Source: Bacilli bacterium | GTDB lineage: Bacteria; Bacillota_I; Bacilli_A; RF39; UBA660 | Direction: 5' to 3' | Assembly (NCBI GenBank): GCA_022795155.1 | Contig: JAAWGF010000009.1 | Location: 1 to 49,990, forward strand | DNA length: 49,990 bases | Program-made: the position numbers and the translations under genes | Part shown: positions 9,067-17,479 of the stretch, one piece after another | Numbering within the stretch: position 1 is the stretch's first letter | Layout of the letters: every line of letters starts with the position of its first letter | Notes under the pieces: model-generated | What the model saw: only the letters and a program-made list of their open reading frames with translations | Told to the model about the DNA's origin: nothing | Database searches by the model: none

Positions 9067-9618
9067 ATGGATAAAGAAATAAATAATAATTTAGAAAATG
9101 AAAATAAACAAAGCAAGTTTATATCTTTTATAAAGGAATTTTTTGTTTATTTTTTAATTATTGTCGCAGTCATTTTAATTAGAACGTTTTTAGTGACACC
9201 AATTAGAGTAGATGGAGATTCTATGAATGATACATTGAAAGATGGTGAAATTTTATTACTAAAAAAATATGATAAATCGTATGAACGTTTTGAAGTGATA
9301 GTTTTTAATTATAAAGATGAAAAATTGATTAAAAGGATTATTGGTTTACCTGGCGATCATATTGTTTATAAAGACAATAAATTGTATATTAATAATGAGT
9401 ATGTTGCGGAGTCAATGATAGATAAAAGAACATATGATTTTGACTTAACAGAGTTAGGCTTTGATACTATTCCTGATCATTATTATTTTGTTTTAGGTGA
9501 TAATCGAATAAATTCCAAGGATAGTCGAATGATTGGTTTAATTAGTGAAAAGGATATTTTAGGTACAACAAATTTTGTTCTTTTTCCTTTTAATAAAATG
9601 GGAAGTATTAATGAATAA
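9067..9618 (+). CDS. lepB: Signal peptidase I
   Basis: 183 residues. One N-terminal membrane helix (about residues 25-42) anchors the enzyme; the catalytic serine is in GDSMNDTL (Ser52) and the catalytic lysine in LIKRIIGLPGD (Lys89). The GDNRINSKDSR box follows near residue 145. It cleaves Sec and Tat signal peptides on the outer face of the membrane. Gram-positive size and order (rplS then lepB is common in Bacilli). The stop codon overlaps the start of the next gene (TAATG). A second signal peptidase I gene lies at 46203. Confidence 0.94.
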   Translation: MDKEINNNLENENKQSKFISFIKEFFVYFLIIVAVILIRTFLVTPIRVDGDSMNDTLKDGEILLLKKYDKSYERFEVIVFNYKDEKLIKRIIGLPGDHIVYKDNKLYINNEYVAESMIDKRTYDFDLTELGFDTIPDHYYFVLGDNRINSKDSRMIGLISEKDILGTTNFVLFPFNKMGSINE

Positions 9619-11162
9619 TGAAACAATCTAAAAGCATTTTTGAACGGATTAGATTATATCGTATTAATCATAATAGAATTCAAATGGATAAAGAAGAAGA
9701 TACTAAAAAGTTATCAGCAGAAACTCCTAAGGAAGTTATTAAAAAACAATCTAAGTTGAAAATATTTTTTAAATTTGTTATTGGTTTTATTGCTGGTTTT
9801 TTTGAATATTTGGTTATGAAGAATAATAAAAAAAACTCAATCAAAAATAATGTATCAACAATCAAAGCTGATAATAATTTTACTACTGATGAACCAAAAA
9901 ATACTCAAATCAATTCTAAAAAATTAGAAACTATTAATAGTAATTCGATACCACTAGTTAATATTGAAAAACTAACTAATATAGTAGATAATTCTAATAA
10001 AATTAGTCAAAAAATTGATATTGATAATAAATTGTTAGCTAAAAAAATTGATAATTTAAAAAAAGAGAAAGTTGAAACGCAAAAAGATGAACTAAAACAA
10101 ACAAAGAATCAACTAATAGTTATTGAGGAACAAATTATTTATGCTGATAGTTATGATGAATTAGAAACTGCTAAAAAGAAAATATTAAAAACCAAACAAG
10201 AATTACAACTAAAAAAAAATAATAATCTAAATTCTATTAATAGCTTAGGGGCATATAAAAATAGAGTGATAAAAAATTGTGAACCTATAAAAGAGAATGA
10301 CATATCTATTGTTAAAGAAACTAATTCGACACCAATAATAAAAGACAAAGATTTAATAAATGAGGAGGCAAGCAAATCAAAAATAATAAACAATACTGAA
10401 GAATTAAAAAAAGAAAGTCAAGTATTAATTATTGAAAATATTTCTGAAACTAAGCAAGATATTATTGATAATGATGAGGTAATTGATACTTTAATTGAAC
10501 GATGTGATGAAGATTTAACTCTTGTAGAAGAAAAAAAAGAATATATTGATTTACAATTTGAATATGAGCAACATCTGAACAGTGCATTAGAGGAATCCAG
10601 TAATTTTAAGTTAAATAAAAAGGATTTAAAGCAAATAAAGAGTAATATTAATAATATATTGGCGCAACAACAAAGCAATCTTGAACAATTAAATAGGTAT
10701 ATGAATATGCCTCATGACAGTCAAATGTTTATAGCTAAAATTAGTAACTTTTTAAAAAGTACAGCTAAACTTTCTTTTAGCTTTGTTCCATTTTTTATTT
10801 TTCCAAATAGATTTTTTGGATTAACAACGAGTGCCATCATGTTTAATAATTCATTAAAGAGTTATCGAATGCAGCCTAATATGAACTATATTAATCAAAA
10901 TATTAAAATGATGATTAGTAATAATGAATTATGTTTAAAATTCGGCATAAATGCCTCTAAAGATGCTTTAGGCGAAATTAACAATATAAAATATTATTTA
11001 AATAATCTACCTAGCAATATTAAAGATACAATTGAGTATCGCAAATATTTGGTTGATGTTTATTCTACCGAAAAGATTGTTAAAAAACAGATTGAGGTTT
11101 TGCAAAAAATGTCGAAAAAGTATGAAAATATTAAAGTAAAAGTAAAAAGAAGAGATTATTAA
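9618..11162 (+). CDS. Large hypothetical protein with coiled coils and two hydrophobic segments
   Basis: 514 residues, not recognised. A basic N-terminus is followed by a hydrophobic segment at about residues 51-68 (FVIGFIAGFFEYLVM), then about 300 low-complexity, Lys/Asn/Glu-rich residues with heptad-like leucine spacing, then a more conserved-looking C-terminal region with a hydrophobic stretch near residues 375-400 (FSFVPFFIFP) and helical NELCLKFGINASKDALGEI. ATG overlaps the lepB stop, so the two are translationally coupled. The layout suggests a membrane-associated structural or division-linked protein, but no family can be named. Confidence 0.7.
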   Translation: MKQSKSIFERIRLYRINHNRIQMDKEEDTKKLSAETPKEVIKKQSKLKIFFKFVIGFIAGFFEYLVMKNNKKNSIKNNVSTIKADNNFTTDEPKNTQINSKKLETINSNSIPLVNIEKLTNIVDNSNKISQKIDIDNKLLAKKIDNLKKEKVETQKDELKQTKNQLIVIEEQIIYADSYDELETAKKKILKTKQELQLKKNNNLNSINSLGAYKNRVIKNCEPIKENDISIVKETNSTPIIKDKDLINEEASKSKIINNTEELKKESQVLIIENISETKQDIIDNDEVIDTLIERCDEDLTLVEEKKEYIDLQFEYEQHLNSALEESSNFKLNKKDLKQIKSNINNILAQQQSNLEQLNRYMNMPHDSQMFIAKISNFLKSTAKLSFSFVPFFIFPNRFFGLTTSAIMFNNSLKSYRMQPNMNYINQNIKMMISNNELCLKFGINASKDALGEINNIKYYLNNLPSNIKDTIEYRKYLVDVYSTEKIVKKQIEVLQKMSKKYENIKVKVKRRDY

Positions 11163-11177
11163 TAGTGGAGATTAAAA

Positions 11178-11744
11178 GTGGAAAATTTAAAAAATGCAAT
11201 TGAAACATATATACCAATTAATGTTCAAGAAGAAAATGATAAAAAGATAATGCTGAAATATATTGATAAATTTGATGATGTTTTAACAAGGGAAAACTCT
11301 TTATTTCATTTTACTACATCGGCATGGATTGTTAATAAAGATAGAACTAAGGTATTAATGATTTATCATCGAATTTTTAATTCTTGGTCTTTTATTGGGG
11401 GACATGCTGATGGCAACTCTAACCTATTAGAAGTTATTAAAAGAGAAATTTATGAAGAGAGTGGTATTGACAATATAAAATTGTTAGATAACGATATTTT
11501 TGGCTTATCGATACATATTGTTAAACCGCATATTAAAAATAACAAGTATATTAGTTCACATTTACATTATGATATTCAATATTTGTTTGAAGCTTTAGAA
11601 GAGATTGAGGTTAAGATTAATCCTGATGAAAATAGTGATATTACTTGGATAGATGTTGATTCACTATTAGATAGAGTAACCGAAGAGCATATGATTAGTA
11701 TTTATCAGAAATTAATCAATAAAGTTAAAAATGAAGACTATTAG
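11178..11744 (+). CDS. Nudix hydrolase with a variant Nudix box
   Basis: 188 residues. The Nudix fold is indicated by FHFTTSAWIVNKDRTKVLMIYH, WSFIGGHADG and the REIYEESGI core (residues about 89-97). The canonical Nudix glutamate eight positions before the Arg is replaced by serine (GNSNLLEVIKRE), while the metal-binding REx2EE part is intact. Nudix enzymes cleave nucleoside diphosphates linked to another group; the substrate cannot be assigned. It opens the accessory run that extends to about 26.8 kb, separated from the previous gene by 15 bases. A second Nudix gene is at 19447. Confidence 0.85.
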   Translation: MENLKNAIETYIPINVQEENDKKIMLKYIDKFDDVLTRENSLFHFTTSAWIVNKDRTKVLMIYHRIFNSWSFIGGHADGNSNLLEVIKREIYEESGIDNIKLLDNDIFGLSIHIVKPHIKNNKYISSHLHYDIQYLFEALEEIEVKINPDENSDITWIDVDSLLDRVTEEHMISIYQKLINKVKNEDY

Positions 11745-11821
11745 AAATTATAATTGAAGGTGATTAAGTGATTGGTGGTATAAAAGAATTTAGAACTATA
11801 TGGATTTAGAAGGTGATTTTA

Positions 11822-12280
11822 ATGCGATTAACTAGGCGATTTATTATAGCTTCACTTAAGAATATTCCTTTAAGTAAACCGATTAGATATGAAAGATATT
11901 ATATTAATGATAATGTTAGGATTCAGAAAAAAGGTAATTGTTATGAAAAGGAAATCTTAAATGAAGAGAATATTTTAATTGAAAAGCTAACTATTACTAA
12001 AGATGAATTTATAAAATTAAAGAATAGCGCATATGCAAGAATTGTAAGAGATAGTTATTTATATTTAAAAAATAAAAATGTATCTATTAAGAAGTATTAT
12101 GATGATTATGAGGAATTAAACCGTATTGAGGTCAAATTTTTGACCATTGATGAAATGAATTCATATACCAAAGAAATATGGATGGGTAAAGAAATTACAT
12201 CTAGTCCTTTAGCGTTTGATAAAGATTTAAGTAAACTTAATCGGAAAGAATTTTTAGAAGAATTAAGAAAATATCTATAG
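11822..12280 (+). CDS. CYTH-domain protein
   Basis: About 152 residues. It reads as a small CYTH (CyaB/thiamine triphosphatase) fold: an N-terminal IRYERYYI strand, VRIQKKG with the basic pocket residues, the EKLTITKDEFIKL segment, IVRDSYLYL, the acidic strand NRIEVKFLTIDEM, and a C-terminal KEITSSPLAF stretch. CYTH enzymes hydrolyse triphosphates with Mg2+ in a charged tunnel. An upstream GTG at 11813 is in frame, but the ATG at 11822 has the well-spaced GAAGGTGAT. A 13-codon open frame from GTG 11768 with a duplicate GAAGGTGATT site precedes it and may be a remnant. Confidence 0.7.
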   Translation: MRLTRRFIIASLKNIPLSKPIRYERYYINDNVRIQKKGNCYEKEILNEENILIEKLTITKDEFIKLKNSAYARIVRDSYLYLKNKNVSIKKYYDDYEELNRIEVKFLTIDEMNSYTKEIWMGKEITSSPLAFDKDLSKLNRKEFLEELRKYL

Positions 12281-12294
12281 GAGAATAGGCTTTT

Positions 12295-12798
12295 ATGAAT
12301 TATAATATAAGAAGAAGAGAAAAAAACGATTGTAAGGATATAGCTCATGTTGTTACCATAGCTTGGAATGAAACTTATAAAGGAATAGTACCTGATGAAT
12401 TTTTAAAAGGATTATATAAAAATGAAGAAGAGCGAGTTATAAGTTCCTTTAATAATTTTGATGAAAATGATAATCATCAATTTGTTTTATTAGTCAATAA
12501 TAGAATTATAGGTTTTATAAATGTTGGTGTGTCAGAAGATAATGATTATTATGGCTATGGTGAAATTTTTGCTTTATATATTATAAATGGATATAAAGGC
12601 AATGGATATGGCAAAAAATTATTAGAAATGGGTATTGATGAATTAAAAGATATGGGATTTAATAAAATAGTTGTAGGTTGTTTAGATGGAAATAAAGCAA
12701 ATAAATTTTATAAACATATGGGTGGCAATTTTATTAAAACTAGAGTATTTGAAAAATTAAATTTACTAGAAAATGTTTATATATTTGATAATATATGA
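12295..12798 (+). CDS. GNAT family N-acetyltransferase
   Basis: 167 residues, a full-length single GNAT domain. It begins YNIRRREKNDCKDIAHVV, has the core strand GEIFALYIINGYKGNGYGKKLLE with the acetyl-CoA loop (Q/R-x-x-G-x-G variant NGYGK) and the late helix NKANKFYKHMGG. The acceptor is unknown. It follows the CYTH gene by 14 bases and stands in the same orientation, but has its own GGAGAATAGG site. Confidence 0.88.
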   Translation: MNYNIRRREKNDCKDIAHVVTIAWNETYKGIVPDEFLKGLYKNEEERVISSFNNFDENDNHQFVLLVNNRIIGFINVGVSEDNDYYGYGEIFALYIINGYKGNGYGKKLLEMGIDELKDMGFNKIVVGCLDGNKANKFYKHMGGNFIKTRVFEKLNLLENVYIFDNI

Positions 12799-12867
12799 GA
12801 GATAATTGATAAAATTTTTAAGTGTTTAATTAGAAATTTAGATTAAAATATATAGGAGTTTTGGTTA

Positions 12868-13326
12868 ATGAAAAAAGTATATTTAATAAGTTGCACAGCT
12901 AATAAACAAAAATATAAATGTAAAGCAGAAGAAATGTATTCAAAAAGTAACCTATTTAGGTTATCACTTTCATATGCCTTAGAGCGTGTTGATGATAAGG
13001 ATTCACAAATTTTCATCTTATCAGCTAAACATGGATTATTATCATTATTAGAAGTAATTGAACCATATGATATGACTTTAAAAAGAATGAATAAAAGTGA
13101 AATAATTACGTGGGGTAAAAAAGTATATAAACAAATGAAAGAAAAGTTTGATTTAAAAAATACAAAATTTATATTTTTAGCAGGGCAATCTTATATTAAA
13201 CCCCTTGAACAATATTTAAACAAGGAAACTATTGAAAATCCCATCCCAGTAAATAAAAGAATGATTGGGAAAAGAATGAAATGGTTAAAGGAGAATAGCG
13301 ATAAGGATGAAAAAAGTTTTAGCTAG
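12868..13326 (+). CDS. DUF6884-like protein
   Basis: 152 residues. The pattern YLISCTANKQK, AEEMYSKSNLFRLSLSYAL, ILSAKHGLLSL and VIEPYDMTL matches my memory of the DUF6884 group, soluble proteins of unknown activity with a conserved S-C-(T/S) motif near the N-terminus and an S-A-K-H-G-L loop, which may form a nucleotide or base-binding site. It overlaps the following GIY-YIG gene by 20 bp, so the two are probably coupled. No signal peptide or membrane helix. Confidence 0.65.
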   Translation: MKKVYLISCTANKQKYKCKAEEMYSKSNLFRLSLSYALERVDDKDSQIFILSAKHGLLSLLEVIEPYDMTLKRMNKSEIITWGKKVYKQMKEKFDLKNTKFIFLAGQSYIKPLEQYLNKETIENPIPVNKRMIGKRMKWLKENSDKDEKSFS

Positions 13327-13891
13327 AGATTTAAGGAGTAAAGAAAATTTAAGAAAAATTTCTAGTAATATGCCAGGCTATTATAAATGGTGGGCTTCAA
13401 AGGAATCACTGGCATTATTATTAAATTCTAAATATCTAAAAGATAAATATTTAAAAACGCTATTACCACATTTAACAACTAGCACTTATAAAGGAAAAAA
13501 ATATTATTATATATATGTTGGTATTGCGGTTAAGGAATCAATTCAAAGTCGTTTAGATTGGCATGTAAATCAACATCATACGAAAAGTAGTGTCGAAAGT
13601 GGTTTTTTATCAACGTTTCGTCAATCAATATCTAGTCTTGTTGCTTTTAATCAATTTGATGAGAGTGCTACTAATGAATTTATAGATACCCTTCTTATTA
13701 AATATTATCCTATTAATTTACCAATTAAAAGTAATGAGGCTAAAGAAAAAATAGAAAAATTAGAGAAAACGGAAATTTCTAATCATGTTTTACCTATAAA
13801 TATAAAAGATAACAAAGATGCAATGGTAAAAGATTTTCTAAAGGAATTAAAAGTACTTAGAAAATCATCTAAACAAAATAATAATGCTTAA
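13307..13891 (+). CDS. GIY-YIG-like nuclease domain protein
   Basis: 194 residues. The central region reads as a GIY-YIG fold: YYYIYVGIAVKESIQSRLDWHV has the paired Y-I-Y / Y-V-G strands and the Arg of the following helix, then SFFSTFRQSISSL-like helices. GIY-YIG enzymes are Mg2+-dependent endonucleases of restriction, repair and mobile elements. N-terminal about 60 residues and a lysine-rich C-terminal tail are unassigned. Coupled to the DUF6884-like gene by a 20-bp overlap, suggesting they act together, perhaps on modified or foreign nucleic acid; that is inference. Confidence 0.55.
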   Translation: MKKVLARDLRSKENLRKISSNMPGYYKWWASKESLALLLNSKYLKDKYLKTLLPHLTTSTYKGKKYYYIYVGIAVKESIQSRLDWHVNQHHTKSSVESGFLSTFRQSISSLVAFNQFDESATNEFIDTLLIKYYPINLPIKSNEAKEKIEKLEKTEISNHVLPINIKDNKDAMVKDFLKELKVLRKSSKQNNNA

Positions 13892-13912
13892 TAAAGATAA
13901 GGAGTAACTATT

Positions 13913-14619
13913 ATGAAGGCATGTTTAGTATTATTTTCTGGTGGGAAAGATTCATTACTAAGTACTATATTGTTAATTGAACAAGGCTATAAGGTTAAAC
14001 TAGTGCATTATGATAATATGTGTTCGATAGGATGTAGTAATGTAAAAAAGGTTATATAAGATTAGTAAAAAAATATGGTTGTGATAAAGTTGAATATATC
14101 GGTGTAAAAAACATTAGTGGGTTTTTTAGAAAATTCATTAATATAATGTATAATATGCATATTAGCGAAATCAAAGAAAAATATGGGAACATTTCTATAT
14201 CAGAATTAAATTGTTTAGCTTGTAGATTATCTATGTATATAGCGTCTATTATTATTTGTCAAAAGCTGAACATAAAATATGTTGCAGATGGTGCTAGAAA
14301 TAGTCAATTATTTGCGATAGAACAAGCTGAAATGCTTACTTTATTTAAAGAATTATTTAATAAATATAATATAGAATTGTTATTTCCAGTTAAAGATGTA
14401 ACTGATGATTTTGATGAAAAAAATCAACTTATTTTAAGAGGGATTATTCCTAAAATGAATGAATCGCAATGCTTATTAGGTATGCCTTTACAAAGTTCAA
14501 CTGTCGATAAAGAATCGCTTAAAACTTGCATTAATATTTATGAAATGACATTTAAAAAAATAGCAGAAGAAATGATAGAGAATTTTTCTAATATTGAAAT
14601 AGGAGAAAAATTTATATGA
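13913..14619 (+). pseudogene. PP-loop ATPase (MnmA/QueC-like), frameshifted in an A-run
   Basis: The start has a consensus PP-loop, LFSGGKDSLLST, behind AAGGAG. The frame stops at TAA 14057-14059, yet the protein continues in another frame from GGT at 14050 (GYIRLVKKYGCDKVEYIGVK) to 14619. Restoring one A to the A6 run at 14044-14049 rejoins both halves. The downstream half has an N-C-L-A-C motif followed by a helix, like the CxxC region of tRNA thiolation and QueC-type enzymes. The intact protein would be about 235 residues. Its stop overlaps the TudS-like gene. Decay, phase variation or an indel error are all possible. Confidence 0.7.
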
Positions 14620-15131
14620 TTGATAATAGAAGTAAAAAGTTTATTTTTGTACCTTTTTGTTTAATGGCACAAGCCTATCAAGCCCAAGGAATTGTTAAAT
14701 ATGATTGGAAGGGAACAATTAAACCAATCATGCAACTACTGATAGATAACGATATCAATATTATTCAAATGCCATGTGCCGAAAGTTTATATAATGATAA
14801 TTTGATAAGAGATCCGAAGGGACTATCAAAATACGATACATTAGAATTTAATCGTCATTGCGAGTCTTTATCATTACTTGTTTTTAAACAAATAAAAAAA
14901 ATAATTGATTCTGGATATGAAGTACTAGCGATATTAGGTATAGAGCATTCGCCATCTTGTTGTATTAATTATATATATACAAATAAAGGAATGGAAAAAA
15001 GAAAAGGTTTATTTATGGATAAATTATTTGCTAAATTACAAAAAGAAAATCTAAATATTCCGATGATTGGTGTTAATAGAAAATATATAAAAAAGTCATT
15101 GGATGAGTTAAATAAAATTTTGCTTAAATAA
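14616..15131 (+). CDS. TudS-related putative desulfidase
   Basis: 171 residues. It resembles the DUF523/TudS-related group (2-thiouracil desulfurase-like proteins with a [4Fe-4S] cluster): an N-terminal PFCLMAQAYQAQG strand-turn, QMPCAESLY with a conserved Cys, and the ILGIEHSPSCCINY motif with a pair of cysteines. Three conserved cysteines are thus present, compatible with an iron-sulfur site. The start overlaps the stop of the PP-loop gene by 4 bp, so they were translated together; a PP-loop enzyme that may thiolate a base next to a possible desulfidase suggests sulfur handling on nucleobases. Function inferred from family resemblance only. Confidence 0.6.
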   Translation: MIDNRSKKFIFVPFCLMAQAYQAQGIVKYDWKGTIKPIMQLLIDNDINIIQMPCAESLYNDNLIRDPKGLSKYDTLEFNRHCESLSLLVFKQIKKIIDSGYEVLAILGIEHSPSCCINYIYTNKGMEKRKGLFMDKLFAKLQKENLNIPMIGVNRKYIKKSLDELNKILLK

Positions 15132-15202
15132 AATAGTTTTTTATATGTTTTGTTAATGTTTATAAAAAGAGTGAGCATATAATTTAGAAATGGAGAAAAT
15201 TG

Positions 15203-15628
15203 ATGAAAATAAGAAAATTAGAACAAAAGGATATAGATCAGGCTTATAAATTATTAAATGAATTATATGAAAATGGAATAGTGTATGAGATATTCATAAG
15301 CAAATACAATAAAAGCTTAGCAGATAATAATTTTTATGGTATTGTTGCTGAAGAAAATGGAATTATTCTAGGTATTCTTATTTCTCGTTTAGTTGATAAA
15401 TTAGTCAAACCAAAAGATATTCTGTTTATTGATGATTTAATTATAGATAAAGAATATAGAGGTAAAGGAATAGGCAAATTATTATTACAAAATGCAATAA
15501 ATTATGGGAAAGAATTAGACTGCCAAACCATAGAATTAAAAGCTTATATTTGTAATGAAACAGCTCATAAACTTTATGAAAAAATGGGTTTCGAAAAGCA
15601 GCATTTTGCTTTTAAGAAAAAATTATAG
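15203..15628 (+). CDS. GNAT family N-acetyltransferase
   Basis: About 141 residues, one compact GNAT domain: IRKLEQKDIDQAYKLLNEL at the start, the acetyl-CoA motif DDLIIDKEYRGKGIGKLLL (R-G-K-G-I-G) and the C-terminal ETAHKLYEKMGFEK helix-strand. The ATG at 15203 is preferred over the TTG at 15200 because GGAGAAAA is 6-8 bases upstream. Substrate unknown. It is a stand-alone member of the accessory island. Confidence 0.88.
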   Translation: MKIRKLEQKDIDQAYKLLNELYENGIVYEIFISKYNKSLADNNFYGIVAEENGIILGILISRLVDKLVKPKDILFIDDLIIDKEYRGKGIGKLLLQNAINYGKELDCQTIELKAYICNETAHKLYEKMGFEKQHFAFKKKL

Positions 15629-15659
15629 TAAAAAGATTAGAAAGTTTTGGTGACTAAAC

Positions 15660-16230
15660 ATGCAAGGGATAGTATATCATGGAAGTTCTAATGGCGATAT
15701 AGAAGTATTGGAAGCACATAAAAGTACCCACCAAAAAAGTTGTATATATGCTACTGATAATAAAGTAGTCGCACTTCTTTTTGCTTGTAAAGGAACTGGT
15801 GATTTAGATACTCGTATATCTAATGTAAATGGCAAACCAGAATTAATAGAAAGAAGACCTAATGTATTAAATACTTTATATAATAAAAGTAGCTTTTTAT
15901 ATGAATTAGATGGAAGTACTTTTAATCATTATGATTATTTATGGTCATTAGAGGTTATATCATTTGAGAATGTAATTAAACCACTAAATAAAATATATTA
16001 TCCTAATATTTTAGATGCGATTATAGAAGAAGAAAAAAAAAGGTAATTTAATTTTATATAGATATCCTAATAGACCATTAGATGTACCTCTTGATAATTC
16101 GGATTTAATTGAAGAATATATTAAATTTGAAGAAGAAGGGTTAACAGGAGCTATATCAATGTTATTAAATATATATCCAGAATTTAGAGATATTTTGAAA
16201 GAGAAAGAATATAGTCCTAAAGAAAAATGA
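15660..16230 (+). pseudogene. ADP-ribosyltransferase-fold-like protein, frameshifted in an A9 run
   Basis: The first 128 codons read VYHGSSNGDIEVLEAHKSTHQK, CIYATDNKVVALLFACKG and onward, with the Y-H-G-S and Y-A-T-x-x-x-x-A-x-x-F patterns that remind me of ADP-ribosyltransferase/KptA-like folds; this is a weak family call. The frame ends at TAA 16044 right after an A9 run (16033-16041), but from GGT at 16042 another frame continues for 62 codons to TGA at 16228. Removing one A joins the two into one protein of about 190 residues. No own terminator before 16258. Confidence 0.55.
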
Positions 16231-16257
16231 TAAATTTTGATGTTAATAAAAAAATTT

Positions 16258-16287
16258 AACGTAATTATTAAGGTAATTACGTTTTTT
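16258..16287 (+). terminator. Strong rho-independent terminator
   Basis: AACGTAATTA pairs perfectly with TAATTACGTT around TTAAGG, followed by a T tract. It closes the transcription unit that ends with the frameshifted gene at 15660. Confidence 0.85.
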
Positions 16288-16419
16288 ATGTGGTATAATA
16301 TATTTATATAAATAAGTAGCTGAGGTAAATGGTTAAAGCAGCATTATCTAAAATTAATTTTTTGCAAGAACTTATAGAGTAAAACTATTAAAAGATATTT
16401 ATAGAGAGGATAAAGCTAT

Positions 16420-17346
16420 ATGAATAAAATCGTAGTAACGTATAAGAATGCCGATTTAGATTGTGTTGCGAGTGCATATGCTTATGCTGAATATTTAAAT
16501 AAGGTAGGCTTTTTAGCGTCTTACTATATTAGTGGTATGGTTCAGGATGAAGTAAATATTGTGTGTAAATTATTTAATATTTCTTTAATTAACAAAGTAA
16601 GTAAAATTCAAGATGAGGATATAATTGTTGTTGATACAAATACTTTATCATCAATTGATTATGTTAAACCACAGAATATTATTGAATTTATTGATCATCA
16701 TCCAAATTCTGGAGATATTAAGTATTGTGAAAATGCGACTTTAAAATTATATGATGTAGGCGCTGTTTGTACAATAATTGCTGAAATGTTTAAAGAGAAT
16801 AACATTCCGATATCTAGAGAATCGGCGATTTTGTTATATTATGGGATAATTTCAAACACAATTAATTTAAAAGCAAAAATTACAACGGAAAAGGATATTT
16901 CAATGTTAACATGGTTAAAGAAAAATTGTGAGGATATTGATGAATCATTAATTGCCAAAATTTTTGAAGAGAAAAGTGAAATTAATATTGAATATTTGCG
17001 TGTATTTATGGAAGTAGAAGAAAAATTTATAATTAATAATGATGAAATGATAATTGGTCAATTAGAAATAACAAATGCTATAGAGTTTTTAAATAAGTAT
17101 AGGAATAACATTGATACAATTATTTCAAATGTCTATAATGAATATAAAGTAAAATATGTTTTTTTAAATATTATCGATATATTAAATGGCTATCATTTGA
17201 TATATACACCTGATCAAAAATGTCTTCCATTTTTAGAGAATAACTTAGGTGTTATATTTAATGATGGTATTTATAAAGAAGATGCAATTGTATTAAGGAA
17301 AGAAATAAAAAAGCATTTAAAAGATTTAATGGCAAATAAAGAGTAA
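16420..17346 (+). CDS. DHH-family protein, family II inorganic pyrophosphatase homologue with altered metal site
   Basis: 308 residues, the length of PpaC (about 309), with the DHH domain, the IDHH motif at about residues 91-94 and a C-terminal DHHA2-like half. Compared with Bacillus PpaC from memory, the His of GHxxPDxD is Tyr here (TYKNADLD), the Asp of IISD(S/T) is Asn (IISNT), and the RKK substrate motif near the end is weakened to LRKEI. The two Asp of NADLD, the VVD strand and the DHH pair remain. Loss of two Mn ligands makes ordinary pyrophosphatase activity doubtful; another phosphoester substrate or a regulatory role is possible. Single-gene unit. Confidence 0.75.
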   Translation: MNKIVVTYKNADLDCVASAYAYAEYLNKVGFLASYYISGMVQDEVNIVCKLFNISLINKVSKIQDEDIIVVDTNTLSSIDYVKPQNIIEFIDHHPNSGDIKYCENATLKLYDVGAVCTIIAEMFKENNIPISRESAILLYYGIISNTINLKAKITTEKDISMLTWLKKNCEDIDESLIAKIFEEKSEINIEYLRVFMEVEEKFIINNDEMIIGQLEITNAIEFLNKYRNNIDTIISNVYNEYKVKYVFLNIIDILNGYHLIYTPDQKCLPFLENNLGVIFNDGIYKEDAIVLRKEIKKHLKDLMANKE

Positions 17347-17479
17347 ATAAGCAATTTGTTAAATTTTTAGTTAATTAACATACTTATTGCTATAGAAATA
17401 TCTTTTTCATTTTGAAATATTAATTTAATCTATATTATATAAATAAAAGAACTGTATATAATATAGATGGGTGAATATC

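Noticed and set aside
11768-11809. 13-codon open frame with a good ribosome binding site before the CYTH gene
   Set aside because: Too short to support, and its site is a near copy of the one used by the next gene; mentioned only as a possible remnant.
16319-16342. tRNA-like D-arm (GCTG, a GG loop, CAGC), reminiscent of tRNA-Ser
   Set aside because: No T-arm with GTTCGAAT and no acceptor pairing is present; the anticodon stem is poor. At most a remnant, so not listed as tRNA.
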